Of a stretch of DNA of 64,000 bases, positions 11,905 through 23,290 are shown piece after piece. The stretch is from Piezodorus guildinii (Eukaryota > Arthropoda > Insecta > Hemiptera > Pentatomidae): the NCBI GenBank assembly GCA_023052935.1, contig CM041292.1, positions 149,038,939 through 149,102,938 on the forward strand, written 5' to 3'. Position 1 is the stretch's first letter. Each line of letters opens with the position of its first letter. The notes under the pieces were generated by a model. The model was not told the origin of the DNA. It saw nothing but the letters and a program-made list of their open reading frames with translations, and did not search any database. The translations under genes and the position numbers were made by a program.

Positions 11905-13260
11905 GTTTCATTTTTTTATTTAGTTGTTATATGTATTTAATTTACTCTAAGACTCCAAAGCACATATTTCATATTCTGTACAGTTAATTCTAAAGGAACA
12001 CGTCCCAGGATAATAAAAAAAAATTATTTTATTTAATTAAAATTAAGAATGAAAATTCTCGAAAAAAAAAAAAAAAAAAAAACTGCATGCAAACTAACAT
12101 CACCTCGTTTTGCAAATAATGTTGATGTTAGAATATCTAAATAAAAAAAACGATGGCTTGTAATACTTTTATGAAATAACTCTACGATGATTTTAACAAA
12201 CAAAACATATTAAAGTGGAATATATTTTTGACAGACTGTCCTACATTTTTTCAATTACCGGTCGCTTTCCAATTTCCGCACATTCTCGAAATAGCCCCAG
12301 GATATTTGACGAGTACAACTATTAGAGCCTCAACTTTGATATATACAAACACGATAGTAATAAACTATACTTCTTCTTTAAAACATATTAATTGATTCTA
12401 CAATATCACTCTTTCTTCATTTGCCTCTTTCTTTATTATTATTTTTTTTTATTGTGTAGCAGATATGTAAGTATTTATTATTGGAGAGACTAAAATCGAG
12501 AATTTTCATTCTTTTCTATTTGTTAACTGAGACAAAAATTATGAAGCCTTGGATAATGACCAATATATAGGAAAAGTAAATGAAATATGCATATTTCAGT
12601 ACAGGATCATATTATACCAATATGGTATAATTAGATTTTAAAATCTGGAAAAACAATCGAGAAAATTTTATGTTTTATAATATTTAAGAAAAACATTTTT
12701 TAATTTAATAAATACAGATTATTTTGTTTTGTATCAAATTAAGGTTCAATAAGACAATCGCAAATATTAATGGCTTGGTTTTCTCTTATTATTTCGATTC
12801 CGAACTAATAAAAATAGATTAAACCGGTAATCTAACACAGGTATACATTTTAATCTCTAATCTTAGATAACATATGAATCAGTTAGGATTTTAAGATGTA
12901 TTAGATAAGATCTATTTTTATATTTTCGAGCCAAACGTTCAGTGGAAAAAGTTCATATGAACAGAAATTTTGCAGCTAAATCCAGAGACTATTTATAGGG
13001 CTGGAAACTCGGTCATAGAGTGTGACGGGAGTAATCTGCATTGAAAAGCAATTTCAGGAGGATTAGCATTTTAGGTTGGGGATCTATCGCCAAGTAGGAT
13101 TTTGTGGTGTATTCCTTTTTTATTTTGTGGGTCATTAAAAAAAAAAAACTGTATATAAATATATGCTATAAAAATTACTTCGAAACCATCATCAAATTCT
13201 ATTAGAAAATTGTTCTATCCACATTTCGGAATTATAAATTAGATTTTTTTTTTTTCGAAC
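11905..13260. other. AT-rich stretch, nothing recognised
   Basis: Holds an A20 run near 12063-12082, T runs at 12440-12450 and 13243-13254, and no coding signal or repeat match elsewhere in the window. Confidence 0.5.
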
Positions 13261-13265
13261 ATATT

Positions 13266-14040
13266 TATTGATATTTACAGTTGACTTCAATCACACATCA
13301 AAGACCTTGAAGTATGGTGTCAGAACTGGAGAATAAAAATAAATTCCAATAAATCCCACCAAATCACCTTTACCCTTCGTCGTAAACCTATGACATCCTG
13401 CCCAACAGTATCCTTCAATAACACTCCTCTTGTCCCGGTTGAACAGATCCGATACCTAGGACTGCTCCTGGACAAACGTCTTACTTGGAACCCTCATACA
13501 AGACTGAAAATACAAGAAACTGCCCGACGTTTTCGACTACTTCAACACTTACTAGACAAACGCTCTAACCTTCCACTTAAGTACAAAAGGCTCATCTATA
13601 TGACTATCATCAGACCGATATGGACTTACGGAGTAGAGATTTGGGGCTCTACTAAACCATCAAATTCTTCCCGTCTCCAATCCTAGCAATAAAAAATCCT
13701 TCGAAAAATCCTCAACGCTCCTTATTTTGTCACAAATAAACTCATCCATAAAGACCTTAACGTTCCCTATGTTGCTGACTTGGCGCGAACCAGGTACCAC
13801 TCCTTTCATGACAAACTCCATTCCCACTCTAATCCACTTGTTTCAATCCTTGCTTCCTCTACAATCCCTGATAATCCTCAGAAGCGTCTGAAAAGAAGAT
13901 GGCCACGAGACCTTCTAGTTTAACATAGTCTTTGGGGAGCTGCCAATGGGTACTATCCTCACATGTGAATCCATGACATTTTTATCTTGTATCTCATTTA
14001 CTAGATGTATATCATTATACAGTTGTAAATAACAATAAAT
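13266..14040 (+). pseudogene. Jockey-clade LINE 3' fragment 1
   Basis: Encodes the region downstream of the YADD box of a Jockey-type reverse transcriptase: IKDLEVWCQNWRIKINSNK, then IRYLGLLLDKRLTWNPHT, LLQHLLDKRSNLPLKYKRLI, IIRPIWTYGVEIWGS and, after a stop at 13684, KILRKILNAPYFVTNK, LNVPYVADLARTRYHSFHDK and LKRRWPRDLLV with a natural stop at about 13921. It ends AACAATAAATCTATTAAAT near 14050. The 5' part of the reverse transcriptase and endonuclease are missing. Nearly the same peptide blocks occur in fragments at 14376-14948, 27850-28628, 47130-47335 and, more diverged, 62200-63277. Confidence 0.85.
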
Positions 14041-14375
14041 CTATTAAATATTTACAGTTGTATTATATACATCAAGTCAATGTGATAGACATGTAAACTG
14101 ACATGAAATATATGTAGATACGCTACCCATTAGCAGCACTCTAAAACATTCTAAAGTAGAAGGTCTCGGGGCCATCTTCTTTTCAATAGCCTCGGAGGTT
14201 CATCAGGAATCAAAGTGGATGATAGGATAGAAACTAGTGGGTTAGAGTGGGAATGGAGTTTTTTATGGAATGATTAATACCTGGTTTGGGCTAATTTAGT
14301 AACATATGGAACATTAAGGTCTTTATGGATGAGCTTATTCGTGACAAAGTAAGGAGCGTTAAGAATTATATTCCT
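14041..14375 (-). pseudogene. Jockey-clade LINE 3' fragment 2, tail to tail with fragment 1
   Basis: Read on the minus strand it repeats the terminal coding blocks and 3' UTR of fragment 1: the RWPRDLL end, the N-P-L-V-S-I-L region and FVTNKLIHKDLNVPY are recognisable but interrupted. Its 3' end meets that of fragment 1 near 14041-14050, where the tail sequence ATTTACAGTTG is shared, so the two copies form an inverted, tail-to-tail pair with almost no spacer. Confidence 0.7.
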
Positions 14376-14948
14376 TTTTTATTTTATTTTTATTTATTGT
14401 AATTTAAGATTGTATTAAACAACACACTGAGTAAATATGCAGAATGAAGAAAAGACATGAAAATGTCTTGAGAATGAACTACCCAGTGGTAGCACTTCAC
14501 TAACTATTTTAAGGCAGTAGGTCCGGAGACCACCTTCTTTTCAATCGGCTCGGAGGATTATCAGGGATATCTGAGGAAGATTAATTACGGACAAGTGGGT
14601 TAGTGTGGGCAGGGAGTTTAGAATGAAAAGAGGTGTATCTATCACGGGCTATATCTGAAACAAATGGAATGTTTAGTTCTTTGTGGAGGAGTTGATTTGT
14701 GGCAAAATAAGGGAAATTCAGGATTTTGTGAAGAATTTTGGATTGTAAAGATTGGCTGCGGGAGGAATTGAATGGTTTAGTGGAGCCCCGAAGTTCGATT
14801 CCATATGTCCAAATAGGTCTGATAATAGTGATGTAAATGAGTCTTTTGTAATATACTGGAAGTTTTAAACGTTTGCCTAGTAAATGTTGCAGTAATCGGT
14901 ATGTTCGAGCAGTTTCTTGTTTTAGTCTTGTGTGAGGATTCAAATTAT
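14376..14948 (-). pseudogene. Jockey-clade LINE 3' fragment 3
   Basis: A third fragment, better kept, with an open frame of about 120 codons: NPHTRLKQETARTYRLLQHL, LPVYYKRLIYITIIRPIWTY, LQSKILHKILNFPYFATNQ, LNIPFVSDIARDRYTSFHSK, then a stop. Compared with fragment 1 it is a diverged relative (HTNPLV retained; LL to LP changes). The Jockey match stops sharply at about 14948 (at NPHTRL); the open frame runs on upstream into unrelated AT-rich sequence, which marks the 5' truncation point. The 3' UTR extends to the T-rich stretch at about 14380. Confidence 0.75.
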
Positions 14949-15049
14949 ATTCATAATCATAAAACGAAAAAACACGGATTTGATTTTTCGGAACTCCTAT
15001 ACTCATAAAGATAATAATAGGACAAAAAAACAGTAGTTTCAAAAACTAC

Positions 15050-16638
15050 ATTTTTTAACACTCCGTTCAAAAATCGATAAAACATAGAATATAATGTTTG
15101 GATCATCAGAATTCAGTCTATAAAATGTATGTATTGTATGTATGATTCTGATACAGACGTAAAAAATAAGAGAAATATATAACGAGACCTGCTCAATTAG
15201 ATTTGATTTCCAAGGTATTTAAAAAAAACATCGTGAAATTACCTTACAACTGCACATCTAAATATAAGAAAAAAGATGTTTAACTAAGATTTTTTTACAT
15301 AGTTAATAATTACACTCAAGATACAAGAATTTATAATTGTTCACTATCAAGATTTATATCTATATATACTTTAAAACCATAAATCGAAGGAAATGTTAAT
15401 TTATGGAGATATGTAGGTTTACTAATTAAGTTGGAAAACGTAATTAAACCTCAACGTCAAAGTAAAAGAGGTCGTTGGACTTAAAAGGGAATCTACTCGT
15501 AAACATTATGCCATCTTGAATTGGGATTAAGTACACGTTATAGTTATTTATTTTTTAATGTTAGAGTAAAAACCGAATAGCTTTAAATTAAAATTGAAAC
15601 AAACATCATAAAAAAAAAAATTAAAAAAACATAAAACGAAGTTAACAACTTAACCTACCTCTTTCGAAGAGAAAGGATTAAATAAATCGTGAATGAGAGA
15701 GTGAAAGTCCTGGAAATTCATTAAAAATTAAAAGTGTTTTTTTCAAAATAATAAAAAAATGAGATTAGTTGACAAATAGTAATGATCACGCCAGTGAACC
15801 GACTTTGGATATTGTGGCCAATGAAAGGAGTGGAACAGCGAAAACAGGCATACAATTAAAATACTAGAGGCCATCCTACTAAAATACACTATTAACATTA
15901 ATGTTCTTTGGTGAACAAATAATGTTCATCATATTCAAAGAGTTACATTAAAAGCATTTAGTAGGATTTCGAATTTACAATAAACTATATATAACCGACT
16001 AACAATACTTATAAGATAATAATATATTATAGATCGAATTTAAAACGCGTAGCCGAAATTTTCATTTGTTTTCTAATTTGACAGCTGTTTACCGCATTCT
16101 ATTTATACTGAACTCAGTGAGGACTAACAAAAAGGGTGGGTGACATACCTAGTATCTGCCGCGAGAGGCAAAAATCAGCGTTTTACTACAAAACCAACAT
16201 TTCTTCGACCACTGAACTTGTGAAACCGTAAATGGTTAGAGAGTCAAAAGGTTGTAATCATTACAAATTCCAATTCATTCGTTGCCTTTGCATAATAAAC
16301 TGATATTGGTTATAATATTATTGGTTGAAATTATTTATATAATCATCCCATTATGGTTAGAGTATGTTGATTTATTAAAGGAAACACCATTTGCAGGCAT
16401 TGGAGAATGTAGCTAAACAATGACAAAAATGTGCACTGCAAATTATTACATGATGGTTCATTTTTTCTAAATAATTATATTACTGTATAAAACTTTATAT
16501 AGCTATATACACAATTAACTTATATGTAGAACAATAAATAAATCGAAAATATTAAGAAAGACAAACCAGCAATATTAAAGAGGTAAATGGACATTTGTCG
16601 CTAATAACTTCACATTACTTTCTCTAAAATTCAATATA

Positions 16639-16640
<2 letters not shown>
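15050..16640. other. AT-rich stretch, nothing recognised
   Basis: No coding, SINE or transposon motif was seen on either strand. It lies 3' (minus-strand sense) of the candidate exon at 16968-17162 and could be its downstream intron. Confidence 0.45.

Positions 16641-16683
<43 letters not shown>
16641..16683. repeat. T43 homopolymer
   Basis: Forty-three uninterrupted T residues. No retroelement body is recognisable immediately beside it, although on the minus strand it could be an old poly(A) tail. Confidence 0.95.
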
Positions 16684-16967
16684 CTATCGAATATTGGTCT
16701 GAGTTCGTAAGATGAACAGAAGGATTTTTTCTGTTCGTTATTAGGGCTGTAAGTTTCTTGTAACGTAACACCTCAAATTTTGAGAGAGGGGAGAAGGTTG
16801 TTTTTTTTTTCTTTGTCAAATACAAAGGTTCATTATTGAAGAGAATAAACCAGAACACCAAATACCTCTGATTGTTGTCTGTTAATGGTACATGCAATGA
16901 CTTCTAATTTTTTTTTTTTTTATTTACTTGTCGTTGGCTTACAAGTTATGCAAACTGGAACACTGAC

Positions 16968-17162
16968 CTGAACAATGTGGATCCTGCAGACCTGCCACCA
17001 CCGAACTTGCCCATGTGCTTGTTGATGGTACCGAGGAGACCCCCGGTCTCCGTCTGGTTGGGGACCGGCTGCTCTTCGTCCGGTGTGACCGCCAGCTTGA
17101 CCGCGACCGCCGTCGTGGGGGTCATGGTCGAGCTGATCAGCTGCTCCCACTGCGTCGTCATC
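16968..17162 (-). CDS. Candidate internal exon of a host gene
   Basis: This is the one stretch that looks like a normal cellular exon. On the minus strand a pyrimidine-rich tract ends in CCATAG at 17163, followed by 195 bases that stay open and strongly favour G or C at third codon positions in an otherwise AT-rich region, and then TTCAG|GTCAGT, a good 5' splice site (GT at 16967-16966). The length is exactly 65 codons and both splice junctions fall after the second base of a codon, so the exon is phase-symmetric. The peptide includes TTQWEQLISSTMTPTTAVAV, KLAVTPDEEQPVPNQTETGG and LLGTINKHMGKFGGGRSAGS. The first ATG (17161) need not be a start. I do not recognise the protein. An A14 tract 45 bases beyond the donor leaves a retroposed fragment as an alternative. 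Confidence 0.5.
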
Positions 17163-17229
17163 CTATGGCAAAGGAAGATCTGTGTTTAGTAAGGAGGTCA
17201 ATGGATAAGAGTAGAGAAATAAGTGGTTT

Positions 17230-17578
17230 GGAAGTTAGTGATATTCAATGACAGCTCTTTGGATTTTGATGATATTCATCCGAATTAAAACAAAGAAAAC
17301 GCTGATTTACGATAGTAGAATTCAAAATAAAAAAAGTTAATTCAAAAACTAAAACTTAACTTCGAAAATAGCTCTACCAGTCTTAAATAAATGGATAGTT
17401 ACTTATACATATTATATGGTTATGGGTAATATTTAACTATTTAAAGTAGCCACAAATTATACAAATGTAAAACACTACAGTATTCCAATAATATATTTAT
17501 TTATATTTTGTATTTTTATTAGAACAAGCATTAATTACGAAAATTAGAACAGCATGAATTATAGTTTCGTAGTCAGAT

Positions 17579-17580
<2 letters not shown>
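17230..17580. other. AT-rich stretch, nothing recognised
   Basis: Upstream (minus-strand sense) of the candidate exon; possible intron. No motif seen. Confidence 0.4.

Positions 17581-17582
<2 letters not shown>

Positions 17583-17656
<74 letters not shown>
17583..17656. repeat. (AT)n microsatellite
   Basis: About 37 uninterrupted AT dinucleotides. Confidence 0.95.
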
Positions 17657-17659
<3 letters not shown>

Positions 17660-17671
17660 TATTAGAAATTA

Positions 17672-18089
17672 TTCGGGTTTTAGGTCTTTTACTATTAATG
17701 CTTCCTAATTTTCTTTGTTTGGCGTTTAGATCCTCCGTTACAGACATAGGATCCAACACTGCCAGTATACATATTGGTTACATTTTGGTAGTATAATGGT
17801 TATTTTTTTTTTTTTTTTTTGTCAGCCCTTGGGAGAGGGCTTGGAGATCCCAGTGCCCTGTAGTTAATCTGAGTGGTGTGCCGGCTCTCAACAAAATTCT
17901 TTGTTAAGATGTTTATATTGTATTCGGCTGTAGATAGATAGAAAAAAAAATTAATCAATATACTACCAAAATGTAACCAATTATGTATACTTGCAGTGCT
18001 GAAAAGGATCCTATGTTTGTGACGGAGGATCGAAAAGTCAAATAAAGAAAATTAGGAAGGAGTAATAGTTAAAAAGCTAAAACCCGAGA
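17672..18089. repeat. Inverted repeat with ~140-bp arms
   Basis: The left arm (about 17672-17810) and the right arm (about 17940-18089) are reverse complements at roughly 80-85 percent. Shared landmarks are CGGGTTTTAG, CCTAATTTTCTTT, GATCCTCCGT, CATAGGATCC and GGTTACATTTTGGTAGTAT. The loop holds a T20 run and a GC-richer segment (TGTCAGCCCTTGGGAGAGGG, about 17821-17840). No coding sequence. The left arm begins beside the (AT)n tract and the right arm abuts a SINE. Confidence 0.75.
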
Positions 18090-18092
18090 GGC

Positions 18093-18365
18093 CGTATAGG
18101 CCCTTTTCCCGCGCGGTGTAATCTAAAGAGAAAATCCACATGCGTTACTCGATGAAATTTTGTTGGGTAGAGTCAACACTCCCTATGCCCATTTTTGTGA
18201 GTGGCCAGCATTTAGATGACGGATCTCACATACACAGGAGAGAAGCTGAGAGTGAATCCCCATTAATTAAATGCTTGATAAGGCCTTCCGAGACTGAGAT
18301 TCGGACTCACAACCTTTAGCGTGAGAGGCTAGTGCGCTAGTCATTCAATCACGGGCTCCCCTTTT
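18093..18365 (-). mobile_element. tRNA-derived SINE, family 3, minus copy
   Basis: On the minus strand it begins GGGGAGCCCGTGATTGAATG with an A-box-like ACTAGCGCACTAG and a B box GAGTCCGAATCTCAG. The body GGATTCACTCTCAGCTTCTC ... GAGATCCGTCA ... GACTCTACCC is shared with the plus copies at 18400-18652 and 33538-33715. The head faces the head of the next SINE across about 40 bases. Confidence 0.7.
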
Positions 18366-18399
18366 ATATCATTAATATTAAAAAGTGTTTGCCTTAGAA

Positions 18400-18652
18400 A
18401 GAACCTGTAACTGTGTGGCAAGCACGATTGTCTACCACTGAATGGTCGTGAGTTCGAACCCTAGTGTCAGGAGGACTTTTTAAGCATATAATTATATTCA
18501 CTCACACATCTCTCCGTGTACTTCAGATCCGTCAGCCAACTGGTTACCACGCACAAAAACAGCCAGAGGGAACGAGGACTCTACCCTGTAATTAACATCG
18601 AGAATCGCAAGCAAACATGCCGTGTGGCCAAGGCCCTACACAAAAAAAAAAA
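18400..18652 (+). mobile_element. tRNA-derived SINE, family 3, plus copy
   Basis: tRNA-like head with B box GAGTTCGAACCCTAG (about 18450-18464), body TTCACTCACACATCTCTCC ... CAGATCCGTCAGCCAACTGG ... GAGGACTCTACCC and an A12 tail at about 18640-18652. It is arranged head to head with the minus-strand copy, so the two can form a long imperfect hairpin. Confidence 0.7.
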
Positions 18653-18654
18653 CA

Positions 18655-19375
18655 TGCAAGTTTTAAAGTTTTCAGCTTTCAGCTAACACAAGATAAATAT
18701 AAAACACTTCACTTTTGTGCATGGAAAATATTTAGTAAAATTATTTTTAGATAAAAACTCGTCCTTAATTTTTAAAACTGATGGTTCTCATTTAATGGCT
18801 TCAATAATTTTGAACCTAGTAATACATTTTAAAAAATCATAGTTATAACGGAAGTCTGACAGGGTTATGAGAATAACCATTCTTAATGGGTATTCTTTTT
18901 CATAAATTAAAATTCAGCAATTGAGTGTGCTAATTAACATTGGGAAATCAGTAATTCGCGAGAGCATATAGGCTTTTTTTTTTTTTAAATTGTCAGACAC
19001 AATATTTTTAGTGACTGAAACAGCTGTCAGAAGACAAATTATAATGAATCAGATTTTCTTCCAGATAGGACCAAAACATATCAACATCCTTAAAAATTTC
19101 GTGGAAAGAGTTTCATTATAACGAGCTGAATCCAGCTCCTGAAAAGAACCCTTGAAGATTCCCACCCGATAATGAAAAATACAGGGTGCCGGATTCCCTT
19201 GCTGATATCCTAATTTTATATTTTCTCTGAAGAGGCTTACACTAGATCTAAATATTATTCTCTAGAAATCTCGATTTAATTTCATATTTTACTGGCGAAC
19301 TAATAAACTAATTCTGGTTGTAAAAAGTTTGTACACGTCATTTGTAATTTTTATGTTCAGTAATGAAGGTAGATC
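18655..19375. other. AT-rich stretch, nothing recognised
   Basis: No motif seen on either strand. Confidence 0.4.
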
Positions 19376-19379
19376 TTCT

Positions 19380-19900
19380 TTAAAACTTTAACCTAACTTG
19401 TTCTCATCCTACTACAAAAAAATTATGAAGTTTCATCTCCACATCACCCATCCATCACAAACAACTCTTCTTTTTGTGAGTTTCAGCCTTCTTAAAACAT
19501 CAGTTTGGAATCACTTTCCATTAGCTCCACCTACCTTTAACAACGAAATGTTTTTATGAACTAATAGTTGAATCACGAATTTTCGATATCAATATAATAA
19601 TTAATTATCTTTTTTGTTAAATTAATAGTGGTTAACATTTGTATTTTATCTACGCTTATATGTATACTATCGCACTTTAATTTATTACATATATACTTTG
19701 CTTATATAATCTATAATACATTATAGATAGTTCATAAGCGAATAAGATAATTTCTGGAAGTTCGGAAATGTAAACTTAGTAGCTGCCAATGTGTAGCATC
19801 TCTACAAGATTGCTTCATGTAATTTGTCTATTAGTATACTTACTGCTGTGTTCTGTTATATAGTTCTAAATTTCAATAAATAAATGAAAAAAAAAAAATA
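19380..19900 (+). pseudogene. CR1-like LINE 3' end
   Basis: A short frame reads LLKTSVWNHFPLAPPTF (about 19490-19535), resembling the terminal LWNSLP block of CR1/L2-type polyproteins. After an AT-rich 3' UTR of about 300 bases the element ends ATTTCAATAAATAAATGAAAA with an A12 run. The 5' side cannot be followed beyond about 19380. Assignment rests on the terminal block plus the polyadenylated end. Confidence 0.45.
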
Positions 19901-19904
19901 ATTT

Positions 19905-21740
19905 TAATGAATATTTAAGAAGTTAACTTAAATTTTTGGATCATTAAATTATTTTCATAATGAGTATGTTTAATGAATGCTAGAAAAAATATATAAACAA
20001 AAAATATCTTAATTTAAGTATTGTATTAATGGACACAGGTTACTTCAAAAGAAAACGGCTCATGTTCACATGTATTATTTCTTAATTACCTAAGATAACT
20101 TAATAGTAACGAAAGTATAAAATACAAAATGAAACCACTTATGTAATAATAACTTAGAAAGTGTGCTTTCCACTTATAAATTAGGTTTTCCTTATAAAGA
20201 TGGTATACCATATAAGGGAAGTTGACAGATAAATAAATATTAACGGTAAACAGTAAACTCCAGCCCGTATAATAGATAATTGTCGAATTTATGATAGAGG
20301 GAGAAATCTACAGCTTATCAAATATGGATAAATATCAAGCAGTAATTTTTTTTTTATAGAAGTATCTTTGTGTAAGTCATAAATGGAAGGAAGTTACTGC
20401 AGGAGGAAATCAGACCCTATAGCGGTCTCAGCACTTAAGATTAAAATATTGACTGGTTCGGTATAAAATATTTAGCTCAACCATTATCAAGCGTAATTAG
20501 AGCAAACTTTGCATTTTTTCCGTTTAGGGTGTTATTTTTTTTTTTGCGAAACGTGTCCATTTTGGACGCGTGGCGTGATCGGAGTCTTTCAGTAGTAAAA
20601 CCGGCTGCTGGCAACTTGAAACAGATCTGCCTTGTTTTGGCGAGAGGACTAAAACAAATAAAATAAAGCTCTATATTTACCCATTCATTTTAAATTACAA
20701 ATAAAGGTTTTGGATCTCATTCACAGTATATTAAATTAGATATACCCAAAAACGAATTTATAGAAGTCAATTATCTTATTCATATACACCAATTCCTTTT
20801 ACTCGTTGTCAAAATTATGCCAAATCTTTGAATAATTATGAGATGTAATTTGTAAAACATTGCATAAAGTACTCTACTAAATTAATATTTGAGTTGGTTA
20901 ACAAAGATGTAGCTATAACCCAAAGCATTTTCTGACAACGCTTAAATGTTGAATATTTCTAATTTTCTTTTTTTTTTATCGTACAAAATTACTAAACGTT
21001 TCTCACAATAGTGAAAAAATAGTTTAAAGTAAAACTATGCATAAATTAATTAATTTAGTAAATGAGAAATAATACTTCCCTTAAAAAAAAATAATAATAA
21101 TTACTCCACTTTAAAACGTATTTCGACTAAATTACTTAGCAGAAACATTATAAGATTTTTGAAATGGCGATATGTAAAAAATAAAGTCGTGGAGTACCGA
21201 AAATATTTATATCGTGAAAGGTTCAGAAGAATACGATTTTAACTCAAGATTTAACAATTTGCGTTTGTTTTTATGCGTTGTTTCATTTAATAATGTTTTT
21301 GTTATTGTTTTTTTTAATGAATTTTGTTAAGATTAGGATACTTTTTTTTCTTTGGAGATGACAGCAAGGTCATTACGCCCTTTTATAGTTTAACTTCTTA
21401 CGTAATTGAATTTGTTTACTTATGTTTTAACATCAAGGTACTTAAATTTCTTGTTTTGTTTTGTTATTTTAATTTTATACTTTGTCTTTTCTTCTAAAGT
21501 ATTATTACCCATGTTAAGACTGTAAACAAAAAAATTCTTAAAAATGCTGTCTATGTAAAAAAAAAAAAAAAAAATCTTAAAATACACATGCAAACGAAAC
21601 CTTTTTTCTTAAAGATTTGAATTTTTTGTTTGACATAAAATATTGGATCTTAAATAATAATAAAAAAAATCCTTATTAAAGTTAGTAATTTAGGTAACAA
21701 TTACAGTTTTCGATCATTTATTTATTTTTTTAGTTCACAA
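19905..21740. other. AT-rich stretch, nothing recognised
   Basis: No coding or repeat signal apart from homopolymers. A GC-richer patch at 20545-20640 contains ACGTGTCCATTTTGGACGCG, an imperfect 20-bp palindrome. Confidence 0.4.
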
Positions 21741-21744
21741 GAAT

Positions 21745-21800
21745 CAGTAAAGAAATAAAATAATGTAACTTTAGAGTTACATTATTTTATTTCTTTACTG
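21745..21800. repeat. Perfect 26-bp hairpin with TTAG loop
   Basis: The left arm at 21745-21770 (starts CAGTAAAGAAATAAAAT, ends AATGTAACT) is the exact reverse complement of 21775-21800, separated by TTAG. Flanking bases do not continue the pairing. It is not part of a recognisable element; no terminator-style U tract follows on either strand. Confidence 0.9.
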
Positions 21801-22895
21801 TTTAAAATATTAAAATATGTTATTGCTTAATGCTTAAACGGAATTTAGATTCCGATTAAACATTTGATGTATTCAGAAGGAAAAAAATGAATACAAATAC
21901 ATACAAATATTAAACAATTGATGAAATTAATAAAAAATTATTCATAAAATATTAATCCCATTATATGTTTATTACTGTGGAACATGAAAATCAGTCTTAT
22001 TTTAAAGTAAAAAGTAAGAACACATATTAGGTAATAAACACCTTCATCTACCAGACTAAGAGATGATTACATCACAGTACAGCAAATAAAGATACTATTT
22101 AACGACCCAGACATGTAATGTTCCATTGTAATGAAACTACTATCACTATTAAACTAGAGAGTAATTTTAGTTCATTGCTTCTTCAATAACAAGGTACTTA
22201 AAGCGATATAAAAAGTACTAGGAAATGACGCTCTTACAAATACAATCACTAAGTCATGAGTAGAACGTGTGAAGTTTTAAGAGACATTGTTAAAATATTG
22301 CTGTAGTTGTTTTTTTATCATTTTTTTTTTTTTTATTATTTCAAACACCTCTCTTAAAAACCTCACGGTTTTCTAGTGTTGTGATTAAATTTATACACTT
22401 TAGTAACCATTAAATGTTTTAAAAGATTTAACATGGTTAGAGAACGGTGCAAAAGAAAATAAAACATTCAGTTAAACCGTATTCTCGCCTAGAAAAGTTT
22501 TATTTAAAAAATTAATATGAAATAATTATCAACATATTTTGTTCTGAAAAATATGTGATTTCTCCTTATGGATGTGAAAAAAGATAAAATATTATGAGTA
22601 TAGACTACAAAGTATCTTTCGAGTTTGAGATGAAACTCAATTCAAAACACACATTCTGATGGTTTGTCCGGAAGATAATGCATAATTACAGTTTTAAAAG
22701 TAAGATTTTTGTTTGTTTTTTAATCACCTATGTTTTTGGTAGTATCAGGGTCAAACCTTCAGTTTCGCTAAGCCTACAATTATTATTAAACTTGTTTTTA
22801 TTAAACAAAATAGTCTTCAATGCTTTCAATATACGTATGCTAACAGCAGCTTTTCGATTCCCTCTAAATAACATTTGGAATCCTTAGAATTTATA
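21801..22895. other. AT-rich stretch, nothing recognised
   Basis: One 69-codon frame at 22678 has no recognisable motif and no GC3 bias, so it is not called. Confidence 0.4.
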
Positions 22896-22899
22896 AATA

Positions 22900-23285
22900 C
22901 AAAAAATCCATTTCTTAAGTCAGGCTGATCAATGAATTGTTCTTTTGCATCTACTTTGTCGAGCTACTGTCCGGGAAACATCTGCTGTTATTGTAGAAGA
23001 TCCATTTTTATCTCAAGTAAAAATTCTGGACAGAAATCGATCATTCTTTCGGCAGACTTGAGGCACAAATTTCAGAACGCAGTTTTTTTTTCACCTTTTT
23101 CATCACCATGAGGTGGTCATCTGCGATTGATCTTCTTACTATAAGTTTCCCTACAAGTTCTCAAACAGTTTTTCTGGGATTTTTTTTTTTTCACTAAAGC
23201 TCACTGAACATCATCATCAAGTGAAGTTATCATCTTTCCCGGTCCTCTTCCTGGTTGAAATCCACTCTCCTCGGATTATTTGTTT
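22900..23285 (-). pseudogene. Possible Tc1/mariner-like transposase relic
   Basis: On the minus strand a discontinuous frame reads GRGPGKMITSLDDDVQ (about 23245-23198), then after a stop and slip RKTV.ELVGKLIVRRS and a Lys/Arg-rich segment. This order (Gly-Arg-rich linker, helix with DD.V, P-R-K-T-V-R-E-L helix) resembles the second helix-turn-helix of Tc1/mariner-type transposases. Stops and frameshifts are frequent, no catalytic triad was found and no terminal repeats were seen, so this is a weak call. Confidence 0.25.
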
Positions 23286-23290
23286 GCTTT

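Noticed and set aside
16920..17251. Plus-strand and alternative minus-strand frames over the GC-rich patch
   Set aside because: They are shadows; only the 16968-17162 minus frame fits between an acceptor and a donor with matching phase.
17554..17796. 80-codon frame with an IYIYIY run
   Set aside because: Translation of the (AT)n microsatellite; the rest is one arm of an inverted repeat.
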